Positions 1 through 11,399 of a stretch of 64,000 bases of DNA are shown here, in pieces. Source of the DNA: Dama dama. Taxonomy: Eukaryota > Chordata > Mammalia > Artiodactyla > Cervidae. Each line of letters opens with the position of its first letter. Position 1 is the first letter of the stretch. Location of the stretch: assembly GCF_033118175.1 (NCBI RefSeq), contig NC_083691.1, forward strand, positions 62,772,001 to 62,836,000, written 5' to 3'. A model generated the notes under the pieces. It was not told the origin of the DNA and made no database searches. It was given only the letters and a program-made list of their open reading frames with translations. A program made the translations under genes and the position numbers.

Positions 1-807
1 AGGTTTCTCAGGAGACAGATAAGGTGGTTTGGTACTCTCATCTCTTTAAGAATTTTCCATGTTTTGTTGTGATACACACAGTCAAAGCAGGAGAAGGAAA
101 TGGAAACCCACTCTAGTATTCTTGCCTGGAGAATCCCATGGACGGAGGCACCTGGTGGACTGCATCCCATGGGGTCGCAAGGAGTAGGACACGACTGAGT
201 GACTATCACACACACGCACACACACATAGTCAAAGACTTTAGCATAGTCGATGAAGCAGAAGTAGATGTTATTCTGGAATTCCCTTGCTTTCTCTGTGAT
301 CCAACAAATGTTGGCAATTTGATCTCTGGTTCCTCTGCCTTTTCTAAATCCAGCTTGGACATCTGGAAGTTCTTGGTTCAAGTACTATTGAAACATAGCT
401 TGAAGGACTTTGAGCATAACCTTGCAGGCATGTAAAATGAGTGCAATTGTATGGCAGTTGGAACATTCTTTGGCATTGCCCTTCTTTGGGATTGGAATGA
501 AAACCAACCTTTTCCAATCCTATGGCCCCTGCTAAGTTTTCCAAATGTGCTGACATATAGAGTGCAATACTTTAACAACACCATCTTTTAGGATTTTTAA
601 ATGGCTTAGCTGAAATTTCATCACCTCCATTAGTTTTGTTCATAGTAATGATTCCTAAGACCCACTTGACTTCACACTCAAGGATGTCTAGCTCTAGGTG
701 AGTAACTACACCATCGTGGTTATCTGAGTCATTATGACTTTTCTTATACAGTTTTTCTGTGTATTCTTGACACCTCTTCCTAATCTCTCCTGCTTTTGTT
801 AGGTCCT
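1..807 (-). mobile_element. BovB (RTE LINE) fragment, antisense
   Basis: Read on the minus strand this is the RT-encoding middle of BovB. The reading includes QAGFRKGRGTRDQIAN and FCFIDYAKVFDYV, the RT fingers and the first catalytic Asp region. It runs on into the linker before RT (around 660-800, DNHDGVVTHLELDILECEVKW). The window edge cuts one end and the element is truncated near 807. A Bov-tA SINE splits it at 88-227. Stops and frameshifts show it is dead. Confidence 0.9.
88..227 (+). mobile_element. Bov-tA SINE inside BovB
   Basis: Partial Bov-tA carrying the usual 'actcca/tagtattcttgcctggag' and 'catggggtcgca' blocks and ending in a CA-rich tail at 207-227. It is flanked by the direct repeat agtcaaag (80-87 and 228-235), the target-site duplication, and BovB sequence continues on both sides. 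The SINE is therefore younger than the BovB it interrupts. Confidence 0.85.
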
Positions 808-955
808 TATCTTTAGTTGTGGCATGTGTTGTAGCACATGGTATCTTTAGTTGCAGCATGCAGGATATAGTTCCCTGACCAGGGATTGAACCTGGGCCCT
901 CTGTATTGGGAGCCCATAGTCTTAGCCACTGGACCATCAGCAAAGTCCAGTTACA
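808..955 (-). mobile_element. CHR-type tRNA-derived SINE, antisense
   Basis: The block 'ttccctgaccagggattgaacc' with 'ttagttgcagcatgcagg' and 'cttagccactggaccatcag' is the reverse complement of the artiodactyl CHR SINE. The tRNA-derived head, with the B-box-like ggttcaatccc on the minus strand, lies at the right end. Confidence 0.8.
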
Positions 956-1024
956 ATGTAGTGTCATCTATTTTATTTGGCTCTCTTACCAAGCCAGCTA
1001 GAAAATCGAGGGTTCACTCAAGAT

Positions 1025-1246
1025 CATGGGTTGGAAACATTTGTGTTAAGAGACAAATGGCAAATATTTTAGTTTTTATGAGCCATATCTTCTTCATTAC
1101 AACTACTCAGCTCTGCTGTTGTGGTACAGAAACAACCATTGACAATATGCAAATAAATAAGCATGATGGTGCCCCAATACAACTCTATTGACAAAAACAG
1201 GCAGTAGGCTAGATCTGGCTCCCAGGCCATAGTTTGCCAAGCCCTG
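1025..1246. mobile_element. Non-autonomous hAT-Charlie DNA transposon
   Basis: A 222-bp element with degenerate terminal inverted repeats (catgggttgg at the left, ccaagccctg at the right). The body resembles the mammalian 'Charlie' MITE that contains 'aactactcagctctgc' and 'caataYaactctattgacaaaaacagg'. It is flanked by the 8-bp duplication ctcaagat / ctcaggat (1017-1024 and 1247-1254, one mismatch), the length expected of hAT transposons. Subfamily (MER3/MER33-like) is not certain. Confidence 0.75.
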
Positions 1247-1346
1247 CTCAGGATAATTCAACCATGGAACATGGGCAGAAACCAATGTATGCCTGTCACG
1301 GCACAGAGTAAGTGCTCAACATGTATTTTGAACAAAACATGAGTAT

Positions 1347-1347
1347 G

Positions 1348-1392
<45 letters not shown>

Positions 1393-1398
1393 CATATA
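1347..1398. repeat. (TA)n(TG)n(TA)n microsatellite
   Basis: About 50 bp of alternating TA, then TG, then TA dinucleotides. Z-DNA-prone and likely length-polymorphic. Confidence 0.95.
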
Positions 1399-1556
1399 AA
1401 ATCTCCAGACCACACAAACAAAACACTTAATAGCAGAAACATGGAGCTACATCCAAGCAGAATCCTTACAGTTTTAGTGAATTCTTATAATCAACAACAA
1501 TAAGTAGTAGATGAATATGGTGGGGACAGAGGGAGAAGATAAACAAACACAGCCTG

Positions 1557-1585
1557 CTTACGATCTGAGCCACCAGGGAAGCCCT
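1557..1585 (-). mobile_element. Bov-tA head fragment
   Basis: 'ctgagccaccagggaagccct' matches the reverse complement of the first bases of Bov-tA. Only about 29 bp remain, so this is a severely truncated or deleted copy. Confidence 0.5.
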
Positions 1586-1651
1586 ACTAAAGCTTATCAA
1601 AAGGCAAAATTCTCTGCATAATTAGCCACAGAGAATGACACCATATTATGA

Positions 1652-2640
1652 TCAGCTCAGTTCAGTTCAGTCACTCAGTCATGTACAACTCTGTGCGACC
1701 CCACAGACTGAAACACGCCAGGCTTCCCTGTCCAGCACCAACTCTTGGAGCCTACTCAAAATCATGGACATCAAGTCAGTGATGCCACCACACCATCTCA
1801 TCCTCTGTTTTCCCCTTCTCCTCCTGCCCCTAATCCCTCCCAGCATCAGGGTCTTTTCCAATGAGTCAGTTCTTCGCCTCAGGTGGCCAAAGTATTGGAG
1901 TTTCAGCTTCAGCATCAGTCCTTCCAATGAATATTCAGGACTGATTTCATTTAGGAATGACTGGTTGGATCTCCTTGCAGTCCAAGGGACTCTCAAGAGT
2001 CTTCTCCAACACCGCAGTTCAAAAGCATCAATTCTTTGGCACTCAGCTTTCTTTATGGTCCAACTCTCACATCCACACATGACTACTGGAAAAACCATAG
2101 CTTTCACTAGACGGACCTTTGTTGGTAATGTCTCGGCTTTTTAATATGCTGTCTAGGTTGGTCATAGCTTTTCTCCCAAGGAGTAAGCGTCTTTTAATTT
2201 CATGGCTGCAGTCACCATCTGCAGTGATTCTGGAGCCTCCCCCAAAATAGTCATCCACTGTTTCCATTGTTTCCTCATCTATATGCCATGAAGTAATGGG
2301 ACTGGATGCCATGATCTTAGTTTTCTGAATGTTGAGCTTTAAGCCAACTTTTCCACTCTCCTCTTTCATTTTCATCAAGAGGCTCTTTAGTTTCTTCTTC
2401 ACTTTCTGCCATAAGGGTGGTGTCATCTGCATATCTGAGGTTATTGATATTTCTCCCAGCAACCTTGATTCCAGCTTGCGCTTCATCCAGCCCAGCATTT
2501 TGCATGATGTACTCTGCATATAAGTTAAATAAGCAGGGTGACAATATACAGCCTTGACATACTCCTTTCCCAATTTGGATGATGCCATGTAATAACTGAG
2601 CTTTACAATTATGCCCTCTGCCATCAACATAAAGAAACAT
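1652..2640 (-). mobile_element. BovB LINE, 3' ~1 kb, antisense
   Basis: The BovB 3' end with its tandem cagtt tail starts at about 1652. The minus-strand reading passes through the C-terminal part of ORF2 and, at about 2400-2560, the RT block with NLRYADDTTLMAES, the YADD catalytic motif. The copy is truncated on the 5' side at about 2640. The RT frame shifts just after YADD, so no functional protein is possible. Confidence 0.93.
2317..2640 (-). pseudogene. BovB reverse transcriptase fragment
   Basis: A 107-codon minus-strand frame. It reads GVCQGCILSPCLFNLYAEYIM (RT motif B region) and then RYADD (motif C, the two catalytic aspartates). After 'AESEEE' the frame diverges from the family sequence because of an indel. 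A second frame (2067-2630) carries the continuing C-terminal part. It lacks the endonuclease and RT fingers. Confidence 0.85.
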
Positions 2641-4599
2641 TGCGGGAAATGTTGGCTATGTTAGGACAATGCAAAATGTACTTTTTAAAGATGCATTATC
2701 AAAATGATTAGTTTTTGAAAAATGATTTCCCTTGATAAGATGAACTTGAATTATGTCATAAATAAGCACCTGATTTGGGAGGAAACATTCTGGGTTTCAG
2801 TCTTGGTACTGATCCTTGCCTTTTGTTTGGCCAGTTACCCCATCAGTATTACAAAGATTGGACCATATGATCTGTGATACACAAACCTTGACTCTAAACT
2901 CCTATGATTCCAGGGCTAGCTTCGCCTATTCGGTTTTTGTTTAGAGGGTCCCCAACTCACTCTATTATGCTGTTTACCTGAGAATGTATTATTGAGCTGC
3001 CTCTGTTTTCTCCTCTACTGAGCAAGTTTCCATTCCATCCCAAACCCGTCACAGCAAGAGTCTTATCTTAAATGTTAAGGCAGCTCATCTTCTCCACAGG
3101 CACCTAGGGACAGGATATAGGCAGGACAGCAGCCCAAGACCCCTCTCCAGGCTGAGCCTATGAAGCCACCCTGGGCGTCCTGAACATTCCTCAGCTGGAG
3201 GGGCTTTCCCCACTCAGTGCCTGGACCATTGCCAAGAAGATCTGTCCAGCTGTAAGCCTGATTTTATATAGTTATTTTCACTTATTTTTTATTTCACAAG
3301 ATGTAAACGAATCTGTTTAACTAGGAAATCACGTCCCTTGAAAGTGATTATAACCTAATTTGACATGCAGTATTTGTATACTTATTCTAGTGTTATGATG
3401 CATTCACTGTGTTTACATAAATAGAGATTTCTGTATAATTACTACAAGATAATGTAAAGAGTTAATCACATGAAATCCCCCCAAATCTCATTTGAGTGAA
3501 TTTTTTTAACTTGAATTCCAAAATATTCTCTAAATCATTTTTGAGAGCCTTACAAAAACATCTGCTTTTGTCATCTATTCTTGTTTGCTCATTAATTGAT
3601 ATAGTCAGATAAATTACTGTATGCCTAATATGTACACAGATATCAATAAAGACAAAATAGCCATACCTATTGCCTTCAAGAGCATTGCATCTAAACAAGT
3701 CTGGAAGCACTTCACAGAGAAAGGTGCCCCTTGATCTTGTCTGGTTATCTTAGATAATCACTATACTTTCTTCATGAAAATTACAATGAAAAAAACATAC
3801 AAGAATGCTTTGCATAAAAAAAAATAATCAAGAGAAGAGAGAGAGGCAAAATTAGCATGAAATTCTAAAGACAGGGCTGCAAATATTTTAACATTTTCCT
3901 CTTTTTATATTTTATTGACAAGGAAAGGAATTTCTCCCAAACTGGAATATTTTACTAAAACTAGGAAGGAACAATCACATAAGGATCCATTGAATAGTTC
4001 CATACTTATCCACCAATTTAGGAAAGATCTATTTGTCTATCTTCCTGAGGTTAGGTAAATGCTTCTCATTGCACTCATTTGCTTTCATTCATTCCATTTA
4101 TACCATTGCTGACCTTGGCCTTAGCATCTTTGACGGTGAAGTAATAGGTAAAAGTTCTGCCAAAGTATACCAAGCTGTGTCTATGGTGAAGAGAGAGCTG
4201 AAAAAACGTCTAAAATAGCATCTGTAGATGTTCAAAAAGTGAGGATGCCACTGCATGTGCATACTTGACAAGCACCATCCCTTCATCACTTTTACTGGAC
4301 ACTGTACACTCAGGTGAACCAGGGAGAAGGAAGCATCTTCACTTCTCCTAAGAGTGATATTCCTCCATCTCCATGCTCCAAACCTCCTCTCAAATCCTTG
4401 GGCTCTTCTCTTTATTGTGTTTCCTAGAAGACAAATGAAATTTAGACATAGTTATAAGGTAATACCTTTGGCAAAATAGAACATCCATATTTTTAGAATG
4501 AATTTTGTACAATTCCTAACCAAAATTTGTCAGCATAAGACACAGAGATTATGGAATAAAAGAGATTACAGGAATTACTTCTGGTCCCCTTAAAAAAAT
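2641..4599. other. Single-copy DNA, no gene seen
   Basis: AT-rich sequence without a recognised repeat. Short frames such as the 61-codon one at 4033-4218 are not recognisable proteins. Confidence 0.5.
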
Positions 4600-4612
4600 C
4601 CAAGTCAGTTTT

Positions 4613-7544
4613 TTTTTGTTGTTGTTGTTGTTTTTTATTAGTTGGGGGCTAATTACTTCACAACATTTCAGTGGGTCTTGTCATACATTGACATGAATCA
4701 GCCATGGATTTACACGTATTCCCCATCCCGATCCCCCCTCCCACCTCCCTCTCCACCCGATTCCTCTGGGTCCTCCCAGTGCACCAGGCCGGAGCACTTG
4801 TCTCATGCATCCCACCTGGGCTGGTGATCTGTTTCACCATAGATAGTATACATGCTGTTCTTTTGAAATATCCCACCCTCACATTCTCCCATAGAGTTCA
4901 AAAGTCTGTTCTGTATTTCTGTGTCTCTTTTTCTGTTCTGCATATAGGGTTATCATTATCACCTTTCTAAATTCCATATACATGTGTCAGTATGCTGTAA
5001 TGTTCTTTATCTTTCTGGCTTACTTCACTCTGTATAAGGGGCTCCAGCTTCATCCATCTCATTAGGACTGGTTCAAATGAATTCTTTTTAACGGCTGAGT
5101 AATATTCCAAGGTGTATATGTACCACAGCTTCCTTATCCATTCATCTGCTGATGGGCATCTAGGTTGCTTCCATGTCCTGGCTATTATAAACAGTGCTGC
5201 GATGAACATTGGGGTGCACGTGTCTCTTTCAGATCTGGTTTCCTCAGTGTGTATGCCCAGAAGTGGGATTGCTGGGTCATATGGCAGTTCTATTTCCAGT
5301 TTTTTAAGGAATCTCCACACTGTTTTCCATAGCGGCTGTACTAGTTTGCATTCCCACCAACAGTGTAAGAGGGTTCCCTTTTCTCCACACCCTCTCCAGC
5401 ATTTATTGCTTGTAGACTTTTGGATAGCAGCCATCCTGACTGGCGTGTAATGGTACCTCATTGTGGTTTTGATTTGCATTTCTCTAATAATGAGTGATGT
5501 TGAGCATCTTTTCATGTGTTTGTTAGCCATCTGTATGTCTTCTTTGGGGAAATGTCTGTTTAGTTCTTTGGCCCATTTTTTGATTGGGTCATTTATTTTT
5601 CTGGAATTGAGCTGCAGGAGTTGCTTGTATATTTTTGAGATTAATCCTTTGTCTGTTTCTTCATTTGCTATTATTTTCTCCCAATCTGAGGGCTGTCTTT
5701 TCACCTTACTTATAGTTTCCTTTGTCGTGCAAAAGCTTTTAAGTTTCATTAGGTCCCATTTGTTTAGTTTTGCTTTTATTTCCAATATTCTGGGAGGTGG
5801 GTCATAGAGGATCTTGCTGTGATTTATGTCAGAGAGTGTTTTGCCTATGTTCTCCTCCAGGAGTTTTATAGTTTCTGGTCTTACATTTAGATCTTTAATC
5901 CATTTTGAGTTTATTTTGGTGTATGGTGTTAGAAAGTGTTCTAGTTTCATTCTTTTACAAGTGGTTGACCAGTTTTCCCAGCACCACTTGTTAAAGAGGT
6001 TGTCTTTTTTCCATTGTATATCCTTGCCTCCTTTGTCAAAGATAAGGTGTCCATAGGTTCGTGGATTTATCTCTGGGCTTTCTATTCTGTTCCATTGATC
6101 TATATTTCTGTCTTTGTGCCAGTACCATACTGTCTTGATGACTGTGGCTTTGTAGTAGAGTCTGAAGTCAGGCAGGTTGATTCCTCCAGTTCCATTCTTC
6201 TTTCTCAAGATTACTTTGGCTATTTGAGGTTTTTTGTGTTTCCATACAAATTGTGAAATTCTTTGGTCTAGTTCTGTGAAAAATACCGTTGGTAGCTTGA
6301 TAGGGATTGCATTGAATCTATAGATTACTTTGGCTAGAATAGCCATTTTGACAATATTGATTCTTCCAATCCATGAACACGGTATGTTTCTCCATCTGTT
6401 TGTGTCCTCTTTGATTTCTTTCATCAGTGTTTTATAGTTTTCTATGTATAGGTCTTTTGTTTCTTTAGGTAGATATACTCCTAAGTATTTTATTCTTTTT
6501 GTTGCAATGGTGAATGGTATTGTTTCCTTAATTTCTCTTTCTGTTTTTTCATTGTTAGTATATAGGAATGCAAGGGATTTCTGTGTGTTAATTTTATATC
6601 CTGCAACTTTACTATATTCATTGATTAGCTCTAGTAATTTTCTAGTAGAGTCTTTAGGGTTTTCTATGTAGAGGATCATGTCATCTGCAAACAGTGAGAG
6701 TTTCACTTCTTCTTTTCCTATCTGGATTCCTTTTATTTCTTTTTCTGCTCTGATTGCTGTGGCCAAAACTTCCAACACTATGTTGAATAGTAGTGGTGAG
6801 AGTGGGCACCCTTGTCTTGTTCCTGATTTCAGGGGAAATGCTTTCAATTTTTCACCATTGAGGGTGATGCTTGCTGTGGGTTTGTCATATATAGCTTTTA
6901 TTATGTTGAGGTATGTTCCTTCTATTCCTGCTTTTTGGAGAGTTTTAATCATAAATGAGTGTTGAATTTTGTCAAAGGCTTTCTCTGCATCTATTGAGAT
7001 AATCATATGGTTTTTATCTTTCAATTTGTTAATGTGGTGTATTACATTGATTGATTTGCGGATATTAAAGAATCCTTGCATTCCTGGGATAAAGCCCACT
7101 TGGTCATGGTGTATGATTTTTTTAATATGTTGTTGGATTCTGTTTGCTAGAATTTTGTTAAGGATTTTTGCATCTATGTTCATCAGTGATATTGGCCTGT
7201 AGTTTTCTTTTTTTGTGGTATCTTTGTCTGGTTTTGGAATTAGGGTGATGGTGGCCTCATAGAATGAGTTTGGAAGCTTACCTTCATCTGCAATTTTCTG
7301 GAAGAGTTTGAGTAAGATAGGTGTTAGCTCTTCTCTAAATTTTTGGTAGAATTCAGCTGTGAAGCCATCTGGTCCTGGGCTTTTGTTTGCTGGAAGATTT
7401 TTGATGACAGTTTCGATTTCCTTGCTTGTGATGGGTCTGTTAAGATCTTCTATTTCTTCCTGGTTCAGTTTTGGAAAGTTATACTTTTCTAAGAATTTGT
7501 CCATTTCATCCAAGTTGTCCATTTTATTGGCATAGAGCTGCTGG
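4613..7544 (-). mobile_element. 5'-truncated L1-BT LINE, antisense
   Basis: A ruminant L1 of about 2.9 kb. The T-rich run at 4613-4636, with GTT repeats, is the poly(A)/(AAC)n tail. The 3' UTR follows at about 4640-4966, then ORF2. It is truncated within ORF2 upstream of the RT domain. A perfect 13-bp target-site duplication, ccaagtcagtttt, flanks it (4600-4612 and 7545-7557). On the insertion strand the site reads TTT/AAAA, the canonical L1 endonuclease target. The intact long frame and exact duplication indicate a young insertion. Confidence 0.96.
4967..7522 (-). pseudogene. L1 ORF2 remnant: RT and C-terminal domain, no endonuclease
   Basis: An uninterrupted 851-codon frame homologous to the C-terminal two-thirds of L1 ORF2p (full length about 1,275 residues). 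RT motifs are visible: KSPGPDGF (47-54), the first catalytic Asp in ISIDAEKAFD (about 175-184), SGTRQGCPLSPLLFN (about 233-247) and FADD (278-281). A C-terminal CX3CX7HX4C motif lies at about 708-725. The first methionine is internal: the real start, the APE-like endonuclease and ORF1 were lost by 5' truncation. With no promoter it should be inert. The absence of stops reflects youth, not selection. Confidence 0.93.
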
Positions 7545-7557
7545 CCAAGTCAGTTTT

Positions 7558-7924
7558 AAACCTAGGATCCCAATCCTTCAACGTAATTTTATTCAAATCA
7601 ATATACACTGACCAAAGTGCCTTGTATGCCCAATAGTTCATGAGTACAATTGGTTTTCTTGAAAAAAAGAAATAAAAAGTACATATCATTTGGCAATAAA
7701 GTCCTATAGAACTAAAACATAATGTATATTACAATGAGCATGGCATTATATCACTATTTGTTCAACAATTTATTCACGAACTGTTTCTATAATGGAATTA
7801 TTCTGAAGCCATCAATTTGTCAACCCTTAGAACAATGCCCTACAGGTAAGCTAATTAACCATGTATGGCCTATTTGCTATGTAGGCTTCTCATTACACAT
7901 TCAGGGTAGTCATCATGGTGAAGA
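7558..7924. other. Single-copy DNA, no gene seen
   Basis: AT-rich stretch between the L1 and a MIR. Nothing recognisable. Confidence 0.5.
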
Positions 7925-8110
7925 GTCATAATAATGTGCTTTGGATCTCCGGTGAGTACCATGTTCCTATGAGCAAGTTACTTAGCCTTTCTGTGCTTCA
8001 GTTTCACTTCCTATAAAATAGGAATAACTCCCGTTGTTATAAGACTTAAATAATTTATACATAGAGGGGACTTAGAGCATTGCCCGACACATGTAAAAGA
8101 CAGTAATGTT
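7925..8110 (+). mobile_element. MIR SINE relic
   Basis: 'agcaagttacttagcctttctgtgcttcagtttcac', 'aaataggaataact' and 'ttagagcattgcccgacacatgtaa' follow the MIR core and 3' part in order, with heavy divergence. MIR is an ancient mammalian tRNA-derived SINE. Confidence 0.8.
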
Positions 8111-8123
8111 TGTATTTGAGTAG

Positions 8124-8173
8124 ACGCAGCAGTGATCACATTGGCTTTGGATGTGATACACTCACTGCTGTGT
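8124..8173. other. Imperfect inverted repeat / hairpin
   Basis: The left arm 8127-8141 (cagcagtgatcacat) pairs fully with 8151-8157 plus 8163-8170. A 5-nt bulge (acact) lies on the right arm and the loop is 9 nt. Three further pairs extend outward, one being G-U. Not inside a repeat I recognise. Function unknown. Confidence 0.6.
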
Positions 8174-8397
8174 TTTTGTTCTCCACTTTTATATAGCCTA
8201 TTCTCTAAATGCTAGACCCCTGTGCAACATTATCAATGCCAATAAGGGCCTCAGGTAATGACAAATTATCCATTTAATTGTATGTATTCTCCCCACCCCC
8301 AAAATCCACACTACATTTCAAATTTCCCTTAAAGTGGCTAATTCTGAAGGGACTGTGTCCATGACAATTTGTATATTGGATGTTTCTAGAGGCAGCA

Positions 8398-8426
8398 CTG
8401 CTGCTGCTGCTGCTGCTGCTGCTGCT
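8398..8426. repeat. (CTG)n microsatellite, BOV-A2 tail
   Basis: About 9.5 CTG units forming the variable 3' tail of the adjacent antisense BOV-A2. They encode spurious polyalanine and polyserine in overlapping frames. Confidence 0.95.
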
Positions 8427-8693
8427 ATTTCTGCGTTGCTTCAGTCGTGTCTGACTCTGTGCGACCCCATAGACCGCAGCCCACCAGGCTCTGCCGTCCC
8501 TGGGATTCTCCAGGCAAGAGCACTGGAGTGGGTTGCCATTTCCTTCTCCAGTGCGTGAAAGTGAAAAGTGAAAGTGAAATCTCTCAGTCATGTCCGACTC
8601 TTAGCGACCCCATGGACTGTAGCCTACCAGGCTCCTCCATCCATGGGATTTTCCAGGCAAGGGTACTGGAGTGGGGTGCCATTGCCTTCTCCG
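8400..8693 (-). mobile_element. BOV-A2 SINE, antisense, full length
   Basis: A dimeric SINE with two similar BovB-derived units: 'gtctgactctgtgcgacccc' to 'ttgccatttccttctcc', then 'catgtccgactcttagcgacccc' to 'gtgccattgccttctcc'. A GTGAAAGT-type linker joins them and the tail is (CTG)n on this strand. Flanked by gaggcagcact / gaggcaacact (8389-8399 and 8694-8704), a target-site duplication with one mismatch. Confidence 0.95.
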
Positions 8694-8704
8694 GAGGCAA
8701 CACT

Positions 8705-9433
8705 AGACACTAACAATGACATTAACTATCAGCAATAGAGGAGACTTCCTGGTAAAGTTTCTTTTTATTATCTACCTCTCATTTTGGCCTGCTTCCTTTC
8801 AAATGGAGCCAGCCCACCCCACCCAAACCAGGCTTCAGAAGAGGAAGACGTGTGAAGTACAGCATTTCCGAGTCCCACCTTCCTTCCCCTTCTACCATCA
8901 GTCCTTATTAACTCTGAAAATGAGTTCACTTATTTTTGACATGAGGTGTTGGCAATAATCATCGTAGGAAAAGAACATTATTTCTCTGGCTGCATCTATA
9001 GTGTTTTCTCATGTCACATCCAAGCTGACTGGATCCAGCCTTTAGGGAATGAAAAGAAGTGAAGCGTCTTCTCAGAGGCAGGAGGTTGGGGGGGTGGGGC
9101 CCAGTCTGCAGGAGCACCATATGCCCTAATTCTGAGGAGACCGCTCAGTTTTAACATCCTGTCTCCTGTGCGTTCCCAGCAGCAGATCGAACAGTCACTT
9201 CCTCCAGGTGTCGGTTGGTTGCCTGAACGTGATATTGCTGCTTGAAGTGGCAAGAAGATGGGGTAGGCTTGGAATTACCCAAATCAAAAGCACGTTGGAT
9301 GAGACCCACAGTCCACTTATAGCCTCTGAGAGGCCAGTGGAGAGTTGTCAGGTTTTCAGCAGAATATTAGTTGGTTATTTAACAAATTCTATTGTCTTCA
9401 TTAAAGGCTTTAAATCCAGCTTTGCTCAATTTT
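8705..9433. other. Single-copy DNA, no gene seen
   Basis: Moderate GC, no recognised repeat. The frames at 9014-9253 and 9208-9438 do not resemble any protein I know. Confidence 0.5.
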
Positions 9434-9522
9434 ACTAAATAAGATACCTAGAAAATAGAATCCTTTTTCCTCTCCATTACTAAATGAGATGCCTAGAAAA
9501 TAGAACCCTTCTTCCTCCCATT
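9434..9522. repeat. Diverged tandem duplication, unit about 44 bp
   Basis: 9434-9478 and 9479-9522 are two adjacent copies sharing actaaat.agat.cctagaaaatagaa and a pyrimidine-rich end. They differ at a few sites and by one base in length, so the duplication is not recent. Confidence 0.85.
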
Positions 9523-10159
9523 GGTATGATGAGGGGAAAGCATTCCCTCGAATCAATGCTCTTTCCACAGGGTGAAAACACATGATCTATGAACTTCTGT
9601 ATCTGATCTGTTATTAAAGTTCATAGCATCATTTAATGCAGATATTCTTCCTTTCAGAATTTTCAATTGAAAAATTTTAATGCTTTAATTATTTTTCAAA
9701 AATTTGTCAATTATGTTTTTTTTTTTGTTTTCATTTTAATCTTCTATAAGCTCTAAAATGCAACATTTTAGACTTGAGAAAATCAAATAAAAAGCAATCT
9801 ATATCAAGAATGTCTTGCGAAGTGTTATGCTGATTTCTGAGTAAACACAGGAAAGAGCTTTATTCAAAATAGGATTAATATTCTCTGGCTCATTCTCTGC
9901 AAACATAAATTGCTTCTGCTGTGGCATTTCTCAAAGGGGGAAAATATTAGATGTGAAAGTTATAAAAGGTGACACAGAAGGAAAGCAATACCTCAAAAAA
10001 AGCGATGTCTCTAGTAAGTATAATAATACATAATTATTAGAGAAACAAAGTGGCGGAGTGATGTCACTCTAAGAGGTTTTCTCCAGAGCAAGAACACCTG
10101 CTCCAACATTGTTTCTGTTCAGCTTTGTTTTGTTTGGTAGATCTACTTACCATAACAAT
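9523..10159. other. Single-copy AT-rich DNA
   Basis: No gene and no recognised repeat. A short T run lies at about 9716-9727. Confidence 0.5.
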
Positions 10160-10387
10160 AACCTGTGCGTGCTAAGTCACTTCAGTCATGTCTAACACTT
10201 TGTGACCCTATTGACTGCAGATCGCCAGAGTCCTCTGTCCATGGTATGCTCCAGGCAAGAATCCTGGAGTGGGTTGCCATGCCCTCCTCCAGGGGATCTT
10301 CCTGACCCAGGGATTGAACCCACATCTGCTGCATCTCCTGCATTGGCAAACAGGGTTTTTTATCACTAGCACCACCTGGGAAGGCCT
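10160..10387 (-). mobile_element. Bov-tA SINE, antisense
   Basis: The BovB-like part, 'agtcatgtctaacactttgtgaccc' to 'gaatcctggagtgggttgcc', is followed by the tRNA-like head 'tgacccagggattgaaccc' to 'ccacctgggaaggcc', all in reverse complement. Flanks accataacaata / accacaacatac may be a worn target-site duplication. Confidence 0.9.
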
Positions 10388-11399
10388 AACCACAACATAC
10401 ATGAAGTCATTTACCAAGGTAATTAAACTAACTTCTGTTAGGGTGTCAAACTGCCCAAAACTGGAAGACCTAAAAAGAGTGTGGATGTTGGACTGACAGC
10501 AGTTACTGTAAAATACTGATAGCTACTTTCATCCTTGCTCTATAGGCTCCCATCATGGGCCTTATCTCCTTTGAGAAATTCTCACCAAGGCCCATGGCCC
10601 AGTTTACAGATTGCCTTTCTAAATTCTCAGTGAAAACAACCTAGACTGGAATGAATCAACACATGAGAAGGATTGTTAGGCAGGTCTTCTCTCTGTCTAG
10701 ATCTCAGTGATTGTTACAAAGATGAAGGATCCAGTCATTTCTCTAGCTCTGAATTGTTATTTGACCTATAGTGGATGTCATCAGTTACTAGAGCCCTATT
10801 TATTTCTATTGCGTGGGAAGAAATCCACCTTATTTATCACTGGGATCAAATACAGGCAAGAGACAAACATGGTTGAAAATTTAAAAGTGTCTGATGATCA
10901 ATATTAATAACAATTTTGGGAATTGTTTGGTAAAAATGTATTATTAATTGGTATCCAAGAATAGGCTTAAGGGTTGTAAACACATTTCTTATACCAGATT
11001 CCTGCTTTATCCACTTATCTAATTTATATGCCTTAAAAATATATAGTCATCTTAAAGCCATGTATTCTTGAAGCACTGACATCTGCTATTCTAGAAAATG
11101 TCATTTCACATAGTTTTCTATTATAACAACTGAAGTTGTATCTTAATGGGATTCAATAGGGTTTCTAGAGTAGAGAGAATAATGAATGATTCTTGTCTGA
11201 AATTTGGGAACAATGTCCCTGCTAATATCTCAAATCCAGTAATCTGTCAACTCTTCCATATTATGACTTGATTCTTCCATTTCTTTCAACCCCACTTTTA
11301 GGCTCCTGTTCCAAACCCACATCACTCTCCCCAAGAGTACGTAGAGAGTCCCCAGCTCCCAATTGGTCTCTTCTTTTCCATCCTTCCTCACTTCAATCC
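10388..11399. other. Single-copy DNA, no gene seen
   Basis: AT-rich. The longest frames (66-69 codons) are unrecognised. Confidence 0.5.

Noticed and set aside
5112..7202. Many plus-strand frames of 75-114 codons
   Set aside because: They are antisense shadows of the L1 ORF2 on the minus strand.
8334..8591. Frames with polyalanine (plus) or polyserine (minus)
   Set aside because: They come from the (CTG)n tail and body of a BOV-A2 SINE.
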